A stretch of 64,000 nucleotides of DNA from Phytomonas francai (GCA_001766655.1 MJCC01000014.1:115143-179142); one strand, 5' to 3'. Positions 43,247-53,884 are shown, counted from the first letter of the stretch. A program made the numbers and translations. Notes: generated from the sequence alone by a model not told the origin.

Positions 43247-44207
43247 GAAAACAGATCGACACTAAAGGATGAAGGGAAATAGATAAATGCACCATAAAAC
43301 GGGTATGTTTATCTTTTGTTCTACACGCTTGATCGTCTTTTTTTTCGAACCCAGTGCACTCCCTTTTCTCCTCCTAAAAACAAACAAATGCGAATGGAAG
43401 TGCAGAAAACAGGAAAAAATAGAAAAGTATGTGCACACACACTATTGGGAAAAAAATGGATACTTTAAAATTCAATTCGGGGGGGAAAGAGGAAGTGAAC
43501 AATACATGGATGGTAAGCACTATACAGCAGGGGAGGAACTAGGGGAGCTCCGAAGAAATAAATAAATCAAGTTCAAGTTACATTACCATTATTATTGTTG
43601 TTCGTTTGTAGTAGCCAAATGTTTTTTTGCCTTGATAAAAGGCTTTTCATTTCCGGGCTAACGAACAACGCTTACAGATGTGGGTTTTTATACCCTCTGC
43701 CTCACCACTACTATTACTGTTATATAACTTTTTTTTTGGATGCCAATGTTTCTTTGATAGCCACGATGTGAGCTTTTATAACCCTAGGAAGATGGTCTAA
43801 ATAAAGGAGAAGAATGTGTTCAATTCTATGGCAACCCTTATCAATATCAGGAAAACGACGATCATACTGAAAAGTAGGGAAAGAAAAGGTGTGAACCGAA
43901 TTGATGTAAAACCATAATTAAGAATTACTGTGCCCAAATAATCTATTTGTAAATAATTTTTATTCTGTCAAAATGACACGGCTCAATTTCTCAATGACTT
44001 GCATCTGTGTAATGTCCTTGGGATGGTATCGATTCTTTTTATCTATACCCACCCTTCTCTTCGTTTCTTGTTGATTTCTCCCTATTCCTACACGACCATT
44101 ATATAAAAGCAGATCGCATTCATCCCTTCTTGTCGTTTTTCCCAAAGTATTAGTAAAATAAATCACAAAATTCAAAATAGCATTGATTGTGTGTGAAAGA
44201 GGGAAAA
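43247..44207. other. Spacer, no gene seen
   Basis: About 960 bases. One open frame near 43287-43565 is low in complexity (Lys/Glu-rich) and not credible. AT-rich DNA with T runs precedes eRF3. Confidence 0.5.
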
Positions 44208-46220
44208 ATGAACCCCAATAATCCTATGAATCATTTCAACCCAAATGCAAACGCCTACGTTCCTCAGCAAGGAGGAAACGTGTTTCACCCGCAGCAATTC
44301 TACCCACAGCAACCACAACCACAATGGGGTTACCAGCCTAACAATAACTACCGTGGTTGGGAACCCCTTCAACCCGGTGCCTATGCCGGAGGTCAGTACC
44401 CCCCTGCTCAGCAACCCTATGCGGGCCATCCTGGATCGTATCCCCCCCAACAGCGCCAACCCCCCAGGGGCACATTTCCAAGCCCCGGGGATGAGGTGCA
44501 GTCCCCCCTCAGTGGCAATGATGCCGGCACGCCGAACTACAACAGCTACAGCCCCCAACCGCCGCCACAACAACATCAGTTCCAAAACAAGGCATCGCAG
44601 CCTATCCCGCCACCGACCGGCCAGCCCGATCTCGCGAAATCCCCCCTGAACAACAGCGACGGTCCACAGCCGGGGGCACCGCGGAAAGGTGGCGCCGTGC
44701 TCTCCATTGGTACAAAGCAGAAGCAGAAAAAGGTGAACGAGGACGCGAAAAGGGCTGAGGGAAACGCCCCGGAGGCCCATGCTGCGCCCTCACAGGCAGA
44801 GAAAAAGCCGCCCACAGCGGAGGAGATGCGGGAGTCCGTGCGTAAGGAGATCGCGAAGCAGCGTGAGCAGAACGCGAAGCAGTTTGTGCGCGACCCACGC
44901 CCGCACTTTAACATTGTCTTCTGTGGCCATGTGGACGCGGGGAAGTCGACCATCTCCGGCCACTTGCTGATGGAAAAGGGGCTGGTTGACCAGCGCGAGA
45001 TGGCGAAGCTCCGCCGCAAGGCCGAGACCCACCACCGCGAGGGCTGGGAATATGCCTACGTGATGGATGTCTCGGATGAGGAGCAGTCGAAGGGTATCAC
45101 TCGCGAAACTGGTGCAGCGTATGTCGAGACGGAGAAGCGCCGCATCACGATTCTGGACGCCCCTGGCCACAAGGCCTTCGTTCCCTCCATGATTGGCGGC
45201 GCGACGCAGGCCGACGTGTGCGTACTGGTCATTTCCAGCCGTACCGGCGAGTTTGAGACCGGCTTCGAACGCGGTGGGCAGACTCGTGAGCACACAACGC
45301 TCGTACGCACGTGTGGTGTGAAGCAGATGATTTGCGTGATCAACAAGATGGATGAGATGAAGTGGAGCAAGGAGCGCTACGACGAGATCGTGGGCAAGAT
45401 GCGCCCCTTCCTTCGCCAGAACGGCTACGAGGAAAAAAACAAGAACCTCATCTTCATTCCGATCGCAGGTTTTACTGGGGATAACCTCATCAAACACACT
45501 GACAGCAGCCTCTGTCCGTGGTATACTGGCCCTACAATGATGGAGGTTGTTGATGAACTGACGCTCCCGGAATCCAAGAGCGAGAATGATGTGCTGTGCA
45601 TCCCACTTGTCGGCGCCTACAAGGACGATGGTAAGACCTTCATTTATGGTAAAGTGGAGGCCGGTTCGATCGCAGTTGGGGAAAAAATTCAGGTTCTTCC
45701 TACCAAGCTTGAAGCCCTCGTTGAAGGCATCTCCATTGAAGCAACAGAATTCGAAAAATGCTACCCGGGCGATAATGTTCACCTGCGCATACGTGGAATC
45801 GATGAGACGGAGGTTCACTCTGGCTATGTGGCCACGTCGGTCCCTACGTCAATGCGTGCGGTGGAGTTCATCCAAGCGCGCATCGTGGTTCTAGAAGTCA
45901 AGAACATCATCAGCGCTGGGTATCGTTTCATGTTTCACATTCATGCCGCCCAAGAAGAGGCCTCATTCCATAAGTTTCTGGCTAAGCTGGATCGGAAAAC
46001 AGGTGAGGTAATTGAGAAAAACCCCGTGTGTGCGAAGGCAGGGGACGTGCTGATGGTGCGCATCGAGTTGGACCGCGCTATCGTCTGCGAAACGCACAAG
46101 GATTTTGATAAGATGGGCCGTTTTATTCTTCGCGAGGACGGAAAGACCTTCGCGATTGGTCTCGTTACGAAACTGTACGAATCCACGCACGAATCCCTTG
46201 GAAAGGATAAATTTAACTGA
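44208..46220 (+). CDS. ERF3: Peptide chain release factor eRF3 (Sup35 family)
   Basis: A 670-residue translational GTPase that works with eRF1 in termination. The frame opens at a TTG at 44187, and the first ATG is at 44208. Residues 1-95 are rich in Pro, Gln, Asn, Tyr and Gly and nearly free of charge, like the prion-forming N domain of yeast Sup35. Residues 160-225 are a Lys/Glu-rich middle domain. The GTPase domain begins near 232: G1 GHVDAGKST at 240-248, GITRETGAAYVE, G3 DAPGH at 317-321 and G4 NKMD at 379-382. The FERGGQTREH and CPWYTGPTMME segments and the C-terminal GRFILREDGKTFAIG favour eRF3 over HBS1 or EF-1 alpha. Confidence 0.96.
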   Translation: MNPNNPMNHFNPNANAYVPQQGGNVFHPQQFYPQQPQPQWGYQPNNNYRGWEPLQPGAYAGGQYPPAQQPYAGHPGSYPPQQRQPPRGTFPSPGDEVQSPLSGNDAGTPNYNSYSPQPPPQQHQFQNKASQPIPPPTGQPDLAKSPLNNSDGPQPGAPRKGGAVLSIGTKQKQKKVNEDAKRAEGNAPEAHAAPSQAEKKPPTAEEMRESVRKEIAKQREQNAKQFVRDPRPHFNIVFCGHVDAGKSTISGHLLMEKGLVDQREMAKLRRKAETHHREGWEYAYVMDVSDEEQSKGITRETGAAYVETEKRRITILDAPGHKAFVPSMIGGATQADVCVLVISSRTGEFETGFERGGQTREHTTLVRTCGVKQMICVINKMDEMKWSKERYDEIVGKMRPFLRQNGYEEKNKNLIFIPIAGFTGDNLIKHTDSSLCPWYTGPTMMEVVDELTLPESKSENDVLCIPLVGAYKDDGKTFIYGKVEAGSIAVGEKIQVLPTKLEALVEGISIEATEFEKCYPGDNVHLRIRGIDETEVHSGYVATSVPTSMRAVEFIQARIVVLEVKNIISAGYRFMFHIHAAQEEASFHKFLAKLDRKTGEVIEKNPVCAKAGDVLMVRIELDRAIVCETHKDFDKMGRFILREDGKTFAIGLVTKLYESTHESLGKDKFN

Positions 46221-47137
46221 AGGAATTCGAATATTTGCAGGAAATACCCAGGCGACGAAAAAGAAGGAAGAAACTAGAAGAAGAAACGGAAGGTGTAAAG
46301 TTTTTGTCGTTGATGCTTTTCTCTTTTAAATGTGTCATTAAGATATTTCTTTGACCCTAGAATTATATTTATGTTCTGAAATATGGGTATGCGAACTCTC
46401 GGGAAGCATCCGCTCATGTATAAACTACCACTAAGTTAATAAGAGCAATATTATGGAAACGCAGACAACAAAAATGGAGCAGGGCTCACCACTCATAGGA
46501 GAGTCCGATGAACAGCTTCAACATTTATAGTTTAAGGGCTTCCATTGTCGTGTGCTATTGTCGTTTTTCGCTTTAGAAGAGAATACGAGGGGAGGAAATT
46601 TTCCTTGAGAACACTTAAAGGTGCTTTCCAATATCCTGATAAACATTGTCTTCATAAGAACAATTGCAACTAATTAACTTCAGGAAAGAAATGCCTTTTG
46701 TATACTTAAGAGCAACGTAATCGACGAAAGAATCATCTAAATTCGAATTGCTTGTCTTTCTTCATTTTTCTTCTTTGGGAATTTCTCCTGTCAGTAAAAT
46801 ATAACTAATCTATCATTTTAAAAAAATGTCGCAATTAGTGAAATCAATGTGGGGGAGGGGGGGGGTGCCCCTATGCCTTTCTTCCCCCCCCTCCCCTCCT
46901 CTTTCTTGCCCTTCTTCCGCATCCTTCAATCCAAATAAACTTATTATGGCTTTTTTGCTTTGTTTTATATCTTTAATTCATTGGGGGTCGATATCGCTTA
47001 AGGCCTGTGAAGAAAAAAGAAAAGGAATAACATAATTTACGACAGGCGACCACATTTTCCTTACCGGGAATATCCGTTTCCCCACACCCATCCCGCTCCT
47101 CTCACGCAAGTCTGTTAAGAAGTGAGGCATTCGCGGG
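46221..47137. other. Spacer, no gene seen
   Basis: About 920 bases. A C-rich and G-rich patch at about 46850-46920 lies within otherwise AT-rich DNA. No credible frame. Confidence 0.5.
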
Positions 47138-48388
47138 ATGCTTTTGAATGCACGTATGCGGCTGATGAACCGGGGCGTTCACGCTCAGCTCGGATGCGCG
47201 CGGCTTGGCAACCTCGCGACCGCGGCGCTGCTCGGCGGGCGACAGACGCGCGAGTTCAGCTGGGATCCTCGCCGGTGGGGGAGCTCCGCGGAGGCCCGTG
47301 GCAGCGTCCCGAAACTCGAGGACGAGCTGCCGGAGATCTTTGCGGACCAGCCGAAGGAGTTTGACGACTACATCAGTCCGGAAAAGAGCACCTTTGAGCG
47401 TATCGAAGACTTTTGGGATTGGGCGGTGGGTTTTATGCAGCCTGTAGAGAAGCAGATCGACATCATGCGGGGCTTGCGCCACGACGGCTTATTTGGCTTC
47501 AATTTTTTTACGAGCTGGGGGTATGTACTTTTGTTTTATGGAGCCATTCTCCGTCTTCTAACGTTGACGACGTCGTTGTATAGCCACCGCAATGTCCTGC
47601 GGTTAAACCAAATTGGTCCCAAACTTTCCGAAATAACGAATCAACAGAGCAAAGCCAAGAACGACCACACCCTATCCACCGCTGAGAAGCGCATTGTTAA
47701 GGAGGGTTATAGCCGTTTGAAGGATGCGTTACTGAAGAAACACAAGTGTGCGCAGTGGAAGACCTTCGCGACGATGTTCACGGCGCCGATCACAATGACC
47801 GCCTTCCTGTCAGCCCGGCGGCTTGCCCTCTACGAGGAGGATCTCAAAGCCGTCCCCTTCCTGTGGGTGAACGACCTCACTCTGCCCGACCCGACCTACG
47901 CACTGCCCGTCATCTGTACTGCTATGTTTTTAGGAAACTTTGAGCTGAACCAGCGCATGCAGCGCGGCGGGCGGAGCTCGTCAAGCATCTATATCCGCTG
48001 GGGAATGCGGGCTGGGGCGACAGTCGGGCTTTACTTTCTCGCTCAGCAGCCAGCGGCTATGTTTGTCTACTGGATCGGATTGTCCACGGTTGGATTATTA
48101 CAGCCCTTCTTGCTGCGGTGGCAGTCCTTCCGCGACTTTTTTGATTTCCCGGACCCACCTCAAGCCGCTCGGCAAGAGATTGCCTCGAAGATAAAAGGAC
48201 CATCGCTCTATGAGCGATTACTAGCCACGAAGGAGGAGAAGTTGCGTCGGGAGAGAGAGCGCAGAGCACAATATGAGCTCCTCTCAAAGAAAAAGTTTGA
48301 AACAATTGACGATTATGAGGTGATTTTTGAGTCAACCTCCGAAGAGTCTTCCACAAAGCCAATCTTTGGGTACAAGCGAAAGGAATGA
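47138..48388 (+). CDS. OXA1: Mitochondrial OXA1/YidC-type membrane protein insertase
   Basis: A 416-residue inner-membrane protein that inserts mitochondrially encoded and some imported proteins. Residues 1-45 are rich in Arg, Leu and Ala without acidic residues, as in a mitochondrial presequence. The first membrane segment is at about 121-143 (FFTSWGYVLLFYGAILRLLTL). It is followed by a basic helical loop (145-205), a segment at about 207-225, WVNDLTLPDPTYALPVI at 243-259, which matches the W..DLT..DP.Y.LP motif of Oxa1, and hydrophobic segments at about 293-325. The charged C-terminal tail (350-416) would face the matrix and could contact mitoribosomes. Length is close to yeast Oxa1 (402). 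Other Oxa1 paralogues (Cox18 type) remain possible. Confidence 0.92.
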   Translation: MLLNARMRLMNRGVHAQLGCARLGNLATAALLGGRQTREFSWDPRRWGSSAEARGSVPKLEDELPEIFADQPKEFDDYISPEKSTFERIEDFWDWAVGFMQPVEKQIDIMRGLRHDGLFGFNFFTSWGYVLLFYGAILRLLTLTTSLYSHRNVLRLNQIGPKLSEITNQQSKAKNDHTLSTAEKRIVKEGYSRLKDALLKKHKCAQWKTFATMFTAPITMTAFLSARRLALYEEDLKAVPFLWVNDLTLPDPTYALPVICTAMFLGNFELNQRMQRGGRSSSSIYIRWGMRAGATVGLYFLAQQPAAMFVYWIGLSTVGLLQPFLLRWQSFRDFFDFPDPPQAARQEIASKIKGPSLYERLLATKEEKLRRERERRAQYELLSKKKFETIDDYEVIFESTSEESSTKPIFGYKRKE

Positions 48389-48903
48389 GAAATTGGCCGT
48401 GAATTTTTAGCATGGTGTTGGTATCTTTTTCTATAATGCTATCGTTTTAGTATCCAAGGTCTTCATTGTATTGCATGAATATGTGCAAGTGCACTTGGGT
48501 TTACGACTGCCTTGCATCGGGGAATGCAGTACATGGAGAGCGCTGAACCTACTCCAAGATACTAATATTTGTATGTCTGCATCGCCTAGGGTTGTGTGAA
48601 CTTTATCAATTCAGACATGCCCCGAAGCCTATACATATGTATATCTATTGCGTTCTTTACTCTTTCTCTCTCTACTTTCTTTTGTATATGTCATTAGTAG
48701 CGTTCACTCTACGGCATCTCAAGAGCCTCAGCACTATCATTATTAGCATTATTTGCGCACCTACAGGTGACTGACACTCCGCGACTAGCGTGTACGGCAT
48801 TCAAATATATAGCTAACAACCCTTTTTCTTCACCAGAAAGGGAAAAGCTCGGAGGCTGGAACGCTGACCGTCCGATTATCTTTGAAATCCGAATCCGCCC
48901 ACG
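48389..48903. other. Spacer, no gene seen
   Basis: About 515 bases. A CT-rich stretch at 48655-48690 could serve in trans-splicing for the next gene. The coding-like composition begins only near 48900. Confidence 0.5.
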
Positions 48904-49935
48904 ATGCCAATGGGTCCCCCAGGCAAACGGCCGAGAAGCCTTGCCGCGGAAGGCCGTAGCAACGGCGGGCCGGCAACCCCAGATCCTGAGCACGCCCCCG
49001 GCGGAGGAGCCCCCCCCACCCTCACCCCCCACCCCTTCGCGGCCAACTTCAACGACCACTTCGAGACCTCGATCGAGGCTCTGCGGGATCTGCTGCCCGT
49101 GGTGCAGGAGCTTCGCGCCCTCACGCGGCCCTCGAGCCCGGAGCAGTTCGTGCTCTACGACCCCTACTACTGTGACGGGACGGTCGTGGGGCTTTGGCGG
49201 GCCCTCGGCCTCCCACACGTGTTACACGCAAACCGGGACTTCTACGCCGACATCGCGCAGGACACGGTGCCGGGCCCGTACGACCTCCTCGTGACGAACC
49301 CCCCCTTCAGTGGCACGCACCTCCCTCGGCTGCTCGCCTTCCTCGCGCAGGCGCGGGGGGAAGCGGGGGGGAACCAGCAGCGACCGTGGGCCTTCTTGGC
49401 CCCAGACTACATCGCAGCGAAGCCATGGTATCGGGCATGGGTGCGGGCCCATTTTGAGGTCGCGGGGGAAGACCGTGGTCCCGGTGACGCCGCTAATGCC
49501 CCCCGAAGGACCCGAATTTCGCAGTTGGAACCTCCAACCTTTCTGAAGGCGCCTCAAGCAGACGTGAGGGTCGATGGGGCACATAAAGATGGCGCTGATG
49601 TTGCCTGTAATACAGTGTTAGGCAGGTCGGCTTTGAGTAAACTAGGCCCAGAGCCTTTTTACATCGTTCCCAAAGTATGCTACGATTTTAGGCATCCAGT
49701 GAATGCCGGACATGAACATTCCCATTTCAAGTCGATGTGGTACGTCTGGATGGGGTCGCGGACATCAGAGATCATACGTGCTTCTAAGATTGCGTTGATT
49801 AAAGTCGCTACATCGGGCTCAACTGCAGCTGTCGTGCATGGACTCCAGGCGCTTGATAAAGGGCAATATGTACCGGCAACTGAAAAGCGTCTAAACCCAA
49901 GACAGCGGCGGCGTATACACTCAAAAAGGGGGTAG
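48904..49935 (+). CDS. Putative SAM-dependent methyltransferase with an adenine-N6-type NPPF motif
   Basis: A 343-residue protein. Residues 1-45 are Pro/Gly-rich and disordered. LYDPYYCDG at 84-92 looks like the nucleotide-binding strand and turn of a class I methyltransferase. LVTNPPFSG at 129-137 carries NPPF at 132-135, the catalytic (D/N)PP(Y/F) motif of enzymes that methylate the exocyclic amino group of adenine or a glutamine side chain. Between them, a DFY at about 112-114 may contact the methyl donor. The region around 225-245 (YIVPKVCYDFRHP) looks like a conserved core element after a variable insert. I do not know the substrate; RNA is the likeliest. The first two thirds are very GC-rich and the last third is not. 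Confidence 0.85.
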   Translation: MPMGPPGKRPRSLAAEGRSNGGPATPDPEHAPGGGAPPTLTPHPFAANFNDHFETSIEALRDLLPVVQELRALTRPSSPEQFVLYDPYYCDGTVVGLWRALGLPHVLHANRDFYADIAQDTVPGPYDLLVTNPPFSGTHLPRLLAFLAQARGEAGGNQQRPWAFLAPDYIAAKPWYRAWVRAHFEVAGEDRGPGDAANAPRRTRISQLEPPTFLKAPQADVRVDGAHKDGADVACNTVLGRSALSKLGPEPFYIVPKVCYDFRHPVNAGHEHSHFKSMWYVWMGSRTSEIIRASKIALIKVATSGSTAAVVHGLQALDKGQYVPATEKRLNPRQRRRIHSKRG

Positions 49936-50448
49936 CTTTATCTATCTTGGTATTGAGATTCTCCCATATCATTAAAATCGTTTCGTCGAGGGACACAGGA
50001 AAAAGAGGATGTAAATAAGTCGAACAAGGGGTATGATTTCAATTTCAATGAACTGTTGGCTTTTCATTGTTATTTCCTTCTATATTACCCCTCTGGTTCG
50101 TTCTTTTTTTCGTCCCGATCGGTGGTTACACGATATGTGAACTCGCTCATTTTGTTTCGAAAGATAAACGTTTAAATTAACACTTCAATTGAATTAGACA
50201 TTTTTCAAAGGTATGAGCCAATGCAGAATTAGCTTGTGGAAGGGAAAAAAATAAAACGACACATTAGATTCCTCTGTACTTTCAACTCGTTCGTGTCCTT
50301 TCTCTCACTATTTCACTTGACGTATACAGTATGCTTTTATATATTGGAAAAAATACTTTGATTCCCTTGTTTTGCGCTTTTTTATTCCTCTTTAATCATT
50401 AGAAGGTTTTCCTTTTCTATATCTGCCCCGTTCTAAACAGCAACCCAA
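49936..50448. other. Spacer, no gene seen
   Basis: About 510 bases, T-rich, with a pyrimidine tract at about 50375-50395 before RPS15A. Confidence 0.5.
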
Positions 50449-50841
50449 ATGACGTTGATGAGCGTTTTGGCTAATGCGCTTCGCACTATTGCGAGCGCGG
50501 AGCGCCGTGGCAAGCGCCAGGTCCTCATTCGCCCCTCCTCCAAGGTTGTAATCAAGTTCCTTCAGGTGATGCAGAAGCACGGCTACATTGGGGAATTCGA
50601 GCTCATCGATGATCACCGCTCCGGAAAGATCGTCGTGAACCTCAATGGCCGTCTGAACAAGTGCGGTGCCATCTGCCCACGCTTTGACTGCAATGCCAAG
50701 GAGTATGAGCGGTGGGTGAAGTTCATCCTGCCCTCTCGTCAGTTCGGCTTTTTGGTTCTGACCACGTCTCTCGGCATCATGGATCACGAAGAAGCACGTT
50801 CCCGCAATACCGGTGGTAAGGTGCTTGGCTTCTTCTACTAA
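50449..50841 (+). CDS. RPS15A: 40S ribosomal protein S15a (uS8)
   Basis: A 130-residue uS8-family protein of the small subunit body, the exact length of eukaryotic RPS15A. The start [20 protein letters not shown] differs slightly from the usual MVRMNVLADAL but aligns throughout. The core [20 protein letters not shown], the [14 protein letters not shown] stretch and the C-terminal [20 protein letters not shown] are diagnostic. The gene is single-copy here, unlike RPS5 and RPL28. Confidence 0.97.
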   Translation: MTLMSVLANALRTIASAERRGKRQVLIRPSSKVVIKFLQVMQKHGYIGEFELIDDHRSGKIVVNLNGRLNKCGAICPRFDCNAKEYERWVKFILPSRQFGFLVLTTSLGIMDHEEARSRNTGGKVLGFFY

Positions 50842-51347
50842 AAAATGAAAGACAAGAAGGACAATTCAGGCTCAGATTTCTAAGGAAAAGTGAAAATCAC
50901 TCTTCTCATTTCGCAATTTATTTCATTAACTAAATAAAAATACGTACAGACTTTCTTCGAGTTATATCTGTTTGAATCTGGGTTAATTTGGTTGTGAGCC
51001 AAAAAAATGTTGTCGTTTTCCTCAAGTTCACTTATTTCCGCTTCTTTTTTGTGTTTAAAGAAGAAAGCTTGTGCAAGGAGGATTATTCTATTTCTTATAT
51101 TGCTTTCCTTCGTATTACGACCATTTGAGTCTTGTAGTAAAAAAAAGAACAAAAAAATCATTTGCATCAATAAGAAAAAAATCGACAAATATATAACCAC
51201 ACTAACTTAATAGGTGGTTTCGAAGATTCTTAGCTAAATTGCGATCGCTTTTTATTTTGAGTGGCATTTTAAAATTTGTGTCACTTACTAAATTTAAGAA
51301 TTTTTTCTTTCCCATAGTACGGGCCCGCACACACGGCGTTCATTAGC
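50842..51347. other. Spacer, no gene seen
   Basis: About 505 bases, AT-rich. A lysine-rich open frame at 51007-51210 is low in complexity and not called. TTTTTTCTTTCCCATAG at 51301-51317 is a good trans-splicing acceptor for the next gene. Confidence 0.5.
51316..51317 (+). promoter_or_regulatory. Predicted spliced-leader acceptor AG for the TMEM184-like gene
   Basis: The pyrimidine tract TTTTTTCTTTCCC ends in CATAG, and the AG lies 30 bases before the ATG at 51348. Confidence 0.5.
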
Positions 51348-53075
51348 ATGGCAGACAACGAAAGTAAGTCCACTGACAGTGGCATTCATTTCCCTGGTTT
51401 GGATCTAACTTTTGTCAGCAATAACACCGTTGCATGTGTAGCTATTTTTTTTTGCACTGCAAGCTGTGTTGTCTCCTTTGTGGATCTGCACACACACCTG
51501 TCCCGGATGGACTATCCCAAGTTACAAGTTCTCGAGATGCGTATTCTTTTGATGATCCCCATCTACGCTATTTTCACTGCCCTTTCCTTGACGTTTGGCA
51601 GCTGGCGCTTCTTTTTTAACACCATCCGCGATACATACGAAAGCTTTGTGTTGTACATATTCTTCATGCTTATGATCGCGTATTGTGGCGGTGAGGGACA
51701 ACTGCTGCGTTCTCTGAGGCGAAAGCGGTATAAGGGCATACATCCGTTTCCTATGTCCTGGCTCCCAACGTTCACCCTTGATAGAGATTTCTACTTGCGG
51801 AGCAAACGATGGGTTCTGCAGTGTGCCTTGATTAAACCAATCTGCTCCTTTATCGCGATGGTGACCGTCCCGATCGGCATCTATGAGGAGGGCCGTTTTA
51901 AGATTGATAATGTCTACACTTACACGTGCATCATCATCAACATTAGCCTCACAATGGCCCTCTACTATCTCGTCTTATTTGAGATCGAATGTGAGAAGGA
52001 GCTGCGCTACGCAAAGACCTTTCTCAAGTTTCTGTGTATTAAATCTATTATTTTCTTTAGTTATTGGCAATCAGTTGCGATCAGTTTGGCGGCATCAGCC
52101 GGCCTTCTGTACCTTGGAAAGGACAGTCATGAAAAAGAAAAGACGAGCAGCGTTATACAAGAAATTTTAATCAGCTTTGAGTTGCTGCCGGTTGCATTTT
52201 TACACCATGCCGCATTCAACCGAAGCAAACTCGATGAGGAAATGGCTGCAGTACCGGTGTACATGAAGGATACAAACTCGGCAAACTTACGCACGAACGT
52301 CGACACTGCACTCAACGTCAATGACATCGTTCACGACACCATTGGTACGATCTTCTACCGCCGCGGAAAGCTTGTTGATCTGGAGAACAATGACGAAACC
52401 AGTGATTCCGATGTGGAAAATGCACGCGGGATGAACGCGGCGGAGGATGGTGGGGCACCGGCGGCGGCGAGACCCCGTGTGGATGGGATGGTCTCAGGAG
52501 ACGCGGCGAATCTCGCGCGGGATCCGACGTTGGAGGAGCTCGTCCGCCATGCCGTCATGACGGACCACGGCGTGCGTGTCGACGGCGTCCTGCACTATGA
52601 CGAGGATAGCGACCGCGAGGCGCGGAACGAAGAGGTGAACTTCACCGATACGAACGTGATCCTGCACCGCAGCCGGTCCGACCGCGCGCAGAGCGACGCC
52701 CGAGTGGATCTTGATCTCCTTCGCTCAAATCAGGCGCAGCAGCAGAACGGGGGACCACCGCAAATCTACTGCGTAGTTTGCGGTCGTTTCGATCGCGAGA
52801 TGGTGCGGCGGCGCCATGGCTACAAGTGTCGCGAGTGCGTCGGGACAAAAAGCCAGAGTCTGCTGCGGCAGCGACAGCTCGAGGCAACAACGGGATCGCC
52901 CATCGACAGGGTTGAAAAGAAAAGCGGAGGGGCATCGCGCGCCGGCGACCCTAAAAAACACCACGCAACCGACATCATCATCATTGAAACTAGCGACAAT
53001 GATCTATACGTTCGGCGACTCAACCAAAAGGAAGATACACAGCCCAAGACGCCCCCATTCCCTTCTGAAAGCTGA
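51348..53075 (+). CDS. TMEM184/OST-alpha family (DUF300) membrane protein with C-terminal CxxC zinc-ribbon-like motif
   Basis: A 575-residue protein. Residues 20-330 contain about seven hydrophobic segments with the family pattern: HLSRMDYPKLQVLEMRILLMIPIYAI near 49, YESFVLYIFFMLMIAYCGGE near 104, KPICSF near 165, YYLVLFEIE near 207, KFLCIKSIIFFSYWQ near 230 and EILISFELLPVAFLHHAAF near 275. Human TMEM184 and plant LAZ1 belong here; the transported or regulated molecule is poorly known. The C-terminal half (330-575) is acidic and disordered. It contains C475-x2-C478-x15-C494-x2-C497, a likely zinc ribbon. I do not recall this in animal TMEM184 proteins. The membrane part is AT-richer than the tail. 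Confidence 0.9.
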   Translation: MADNESKSTDSGIHFPGLDLTFVSNNTVACVAIFFCTASCVVSFVDLHTHLSRMDYPKLQVLEMRILLMIPIYAIFTALSLTFGSWRFFFNTIRDTYESFVLYIFFMLMIAYCGGEGQLLRSLRRKRYKGIHPFPMSWLPTFTLDRDFYLRSKRWVLQCALIKPICSFIAMVTVPIGIYEEGRFKIDNVYTYTCIIINISLTMALYYLVLFEIECEKELRYAKTFLKFLCIKSIIFFSYWQSVAISLAASAGLLYLGKDSHEKEKTSSVIQEILISFELLPVAFLHHAAFNRSKLDEEMAAVPVYMKDTNSANLRTNVDTALNVNDIVHDTIGTIFYRRGKLVDLENNDETSDSDVENARGMNAAEDGGAPAAARPRVDGMVSGDAANLARDPTLEELVRHAVMTDHGVRVDGVLHYDEDSDREARNEEVNFTDTNVILHRSRSDRAQSDARVDLDLLRSNQAQQQNGGPPQIYCVVCGRFDREMVRRRHGYKCRECVGTKSQSLLRQRQLEATTGSPIDRVEKKSGGASRAGDPKKHHATDIIIIETSDNDLYVRRLNQKEDTQPKTPPFPSES

Positions 53076-53884
53076 TGAGAGGATAGATCAGTGCAGAACA
53101 CAAAGAAAAAAAGAGCTGCAAACAATAAGGAAAAGCGGACGGTATCGAAAGATGGGAGGGGTCACATGCAAAGAGAGTGGGTGAACAATCAAGATATTGT
53201 TTCTTTGGCTGCTGCAACACATGATTTGCTTTCGTCCCCCCTCTCCCCTCCCAGAATAGCGCAAAAAGTCGCTAGCTAGTATCATACCATTGTGCTTAAC
53301 CTGAGAATTGGTATTCCTCATTTTCCACTGTTGGCTTGCAATGCGATGAACTTTTCTTGTTTGTATGTGGTTTACTTCCTGTGTCCATTCTAAACAACGA
53401 GGTACGATAGCATGGATCCTTTTATGTACCTGTTGTTTACACATACCACAAACGAAGCGTTAAAACAGTCTGATATACCAGCTCCCTCGCATGCTTTCTT
53501 TTTGCACTCTTCCTGAGGTTTAAGATTAGATACTCATCTCTCTCTTTAAAGCCGCTAGGCGAAAAAGGCGATTCTTTATCATCCTCCTCCGCTTCCCTTC
53601 AGCGTTACTAGCCCTTCCGTAAGGATAAAATTGAGGTATAGAAAGGCTAGCACTTTGGCAATTGATATTGCCGTTGCTGTTACTTTGTTAGCGCAACTGA
53701 GATTGCGGTGGAGCGAAGCAGGCGTACGAGGAATACGCCATTTCCTGCCCCCTCGGGACCCATCAGGGAAAATATCCACGAAACACGCTGTACGGGATCG
53801 ATACAGGCGGCGGTGTAGTGCACAACCTGTCGGCTCCCCCGAACTCGGTGCAGAACGTAGGCGAGGATAAAGTCGGGGGAACCG
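53076..53884. other. Spacer, no gene supported
   Basis: About 810 bases. Short open frames (for example 53631-53870) overlap the probable 5' leader of SKP1 and show no family resemblance. Confidence 0.45.

Noticed and set aside
43287..43565. Open frame of 92 codons after SEC31
   Set aside because: Low-complexity Lys/Glu/Gly content in the likely 3' UTR of SEC31.
44172..44780. Antisense frame of 202 codons over the eRF3 N-terminus
   Set aside because: It is the complement of Pro/Gln-rich codons, which gives a Leu/Val/Gly-rich product that mimics a membrane protein.
44790..45818. Antisense open frame of 342 codons inside eRF3
   Set aside because: It overlies the conserved GTPase domain and has no recognisable motif.
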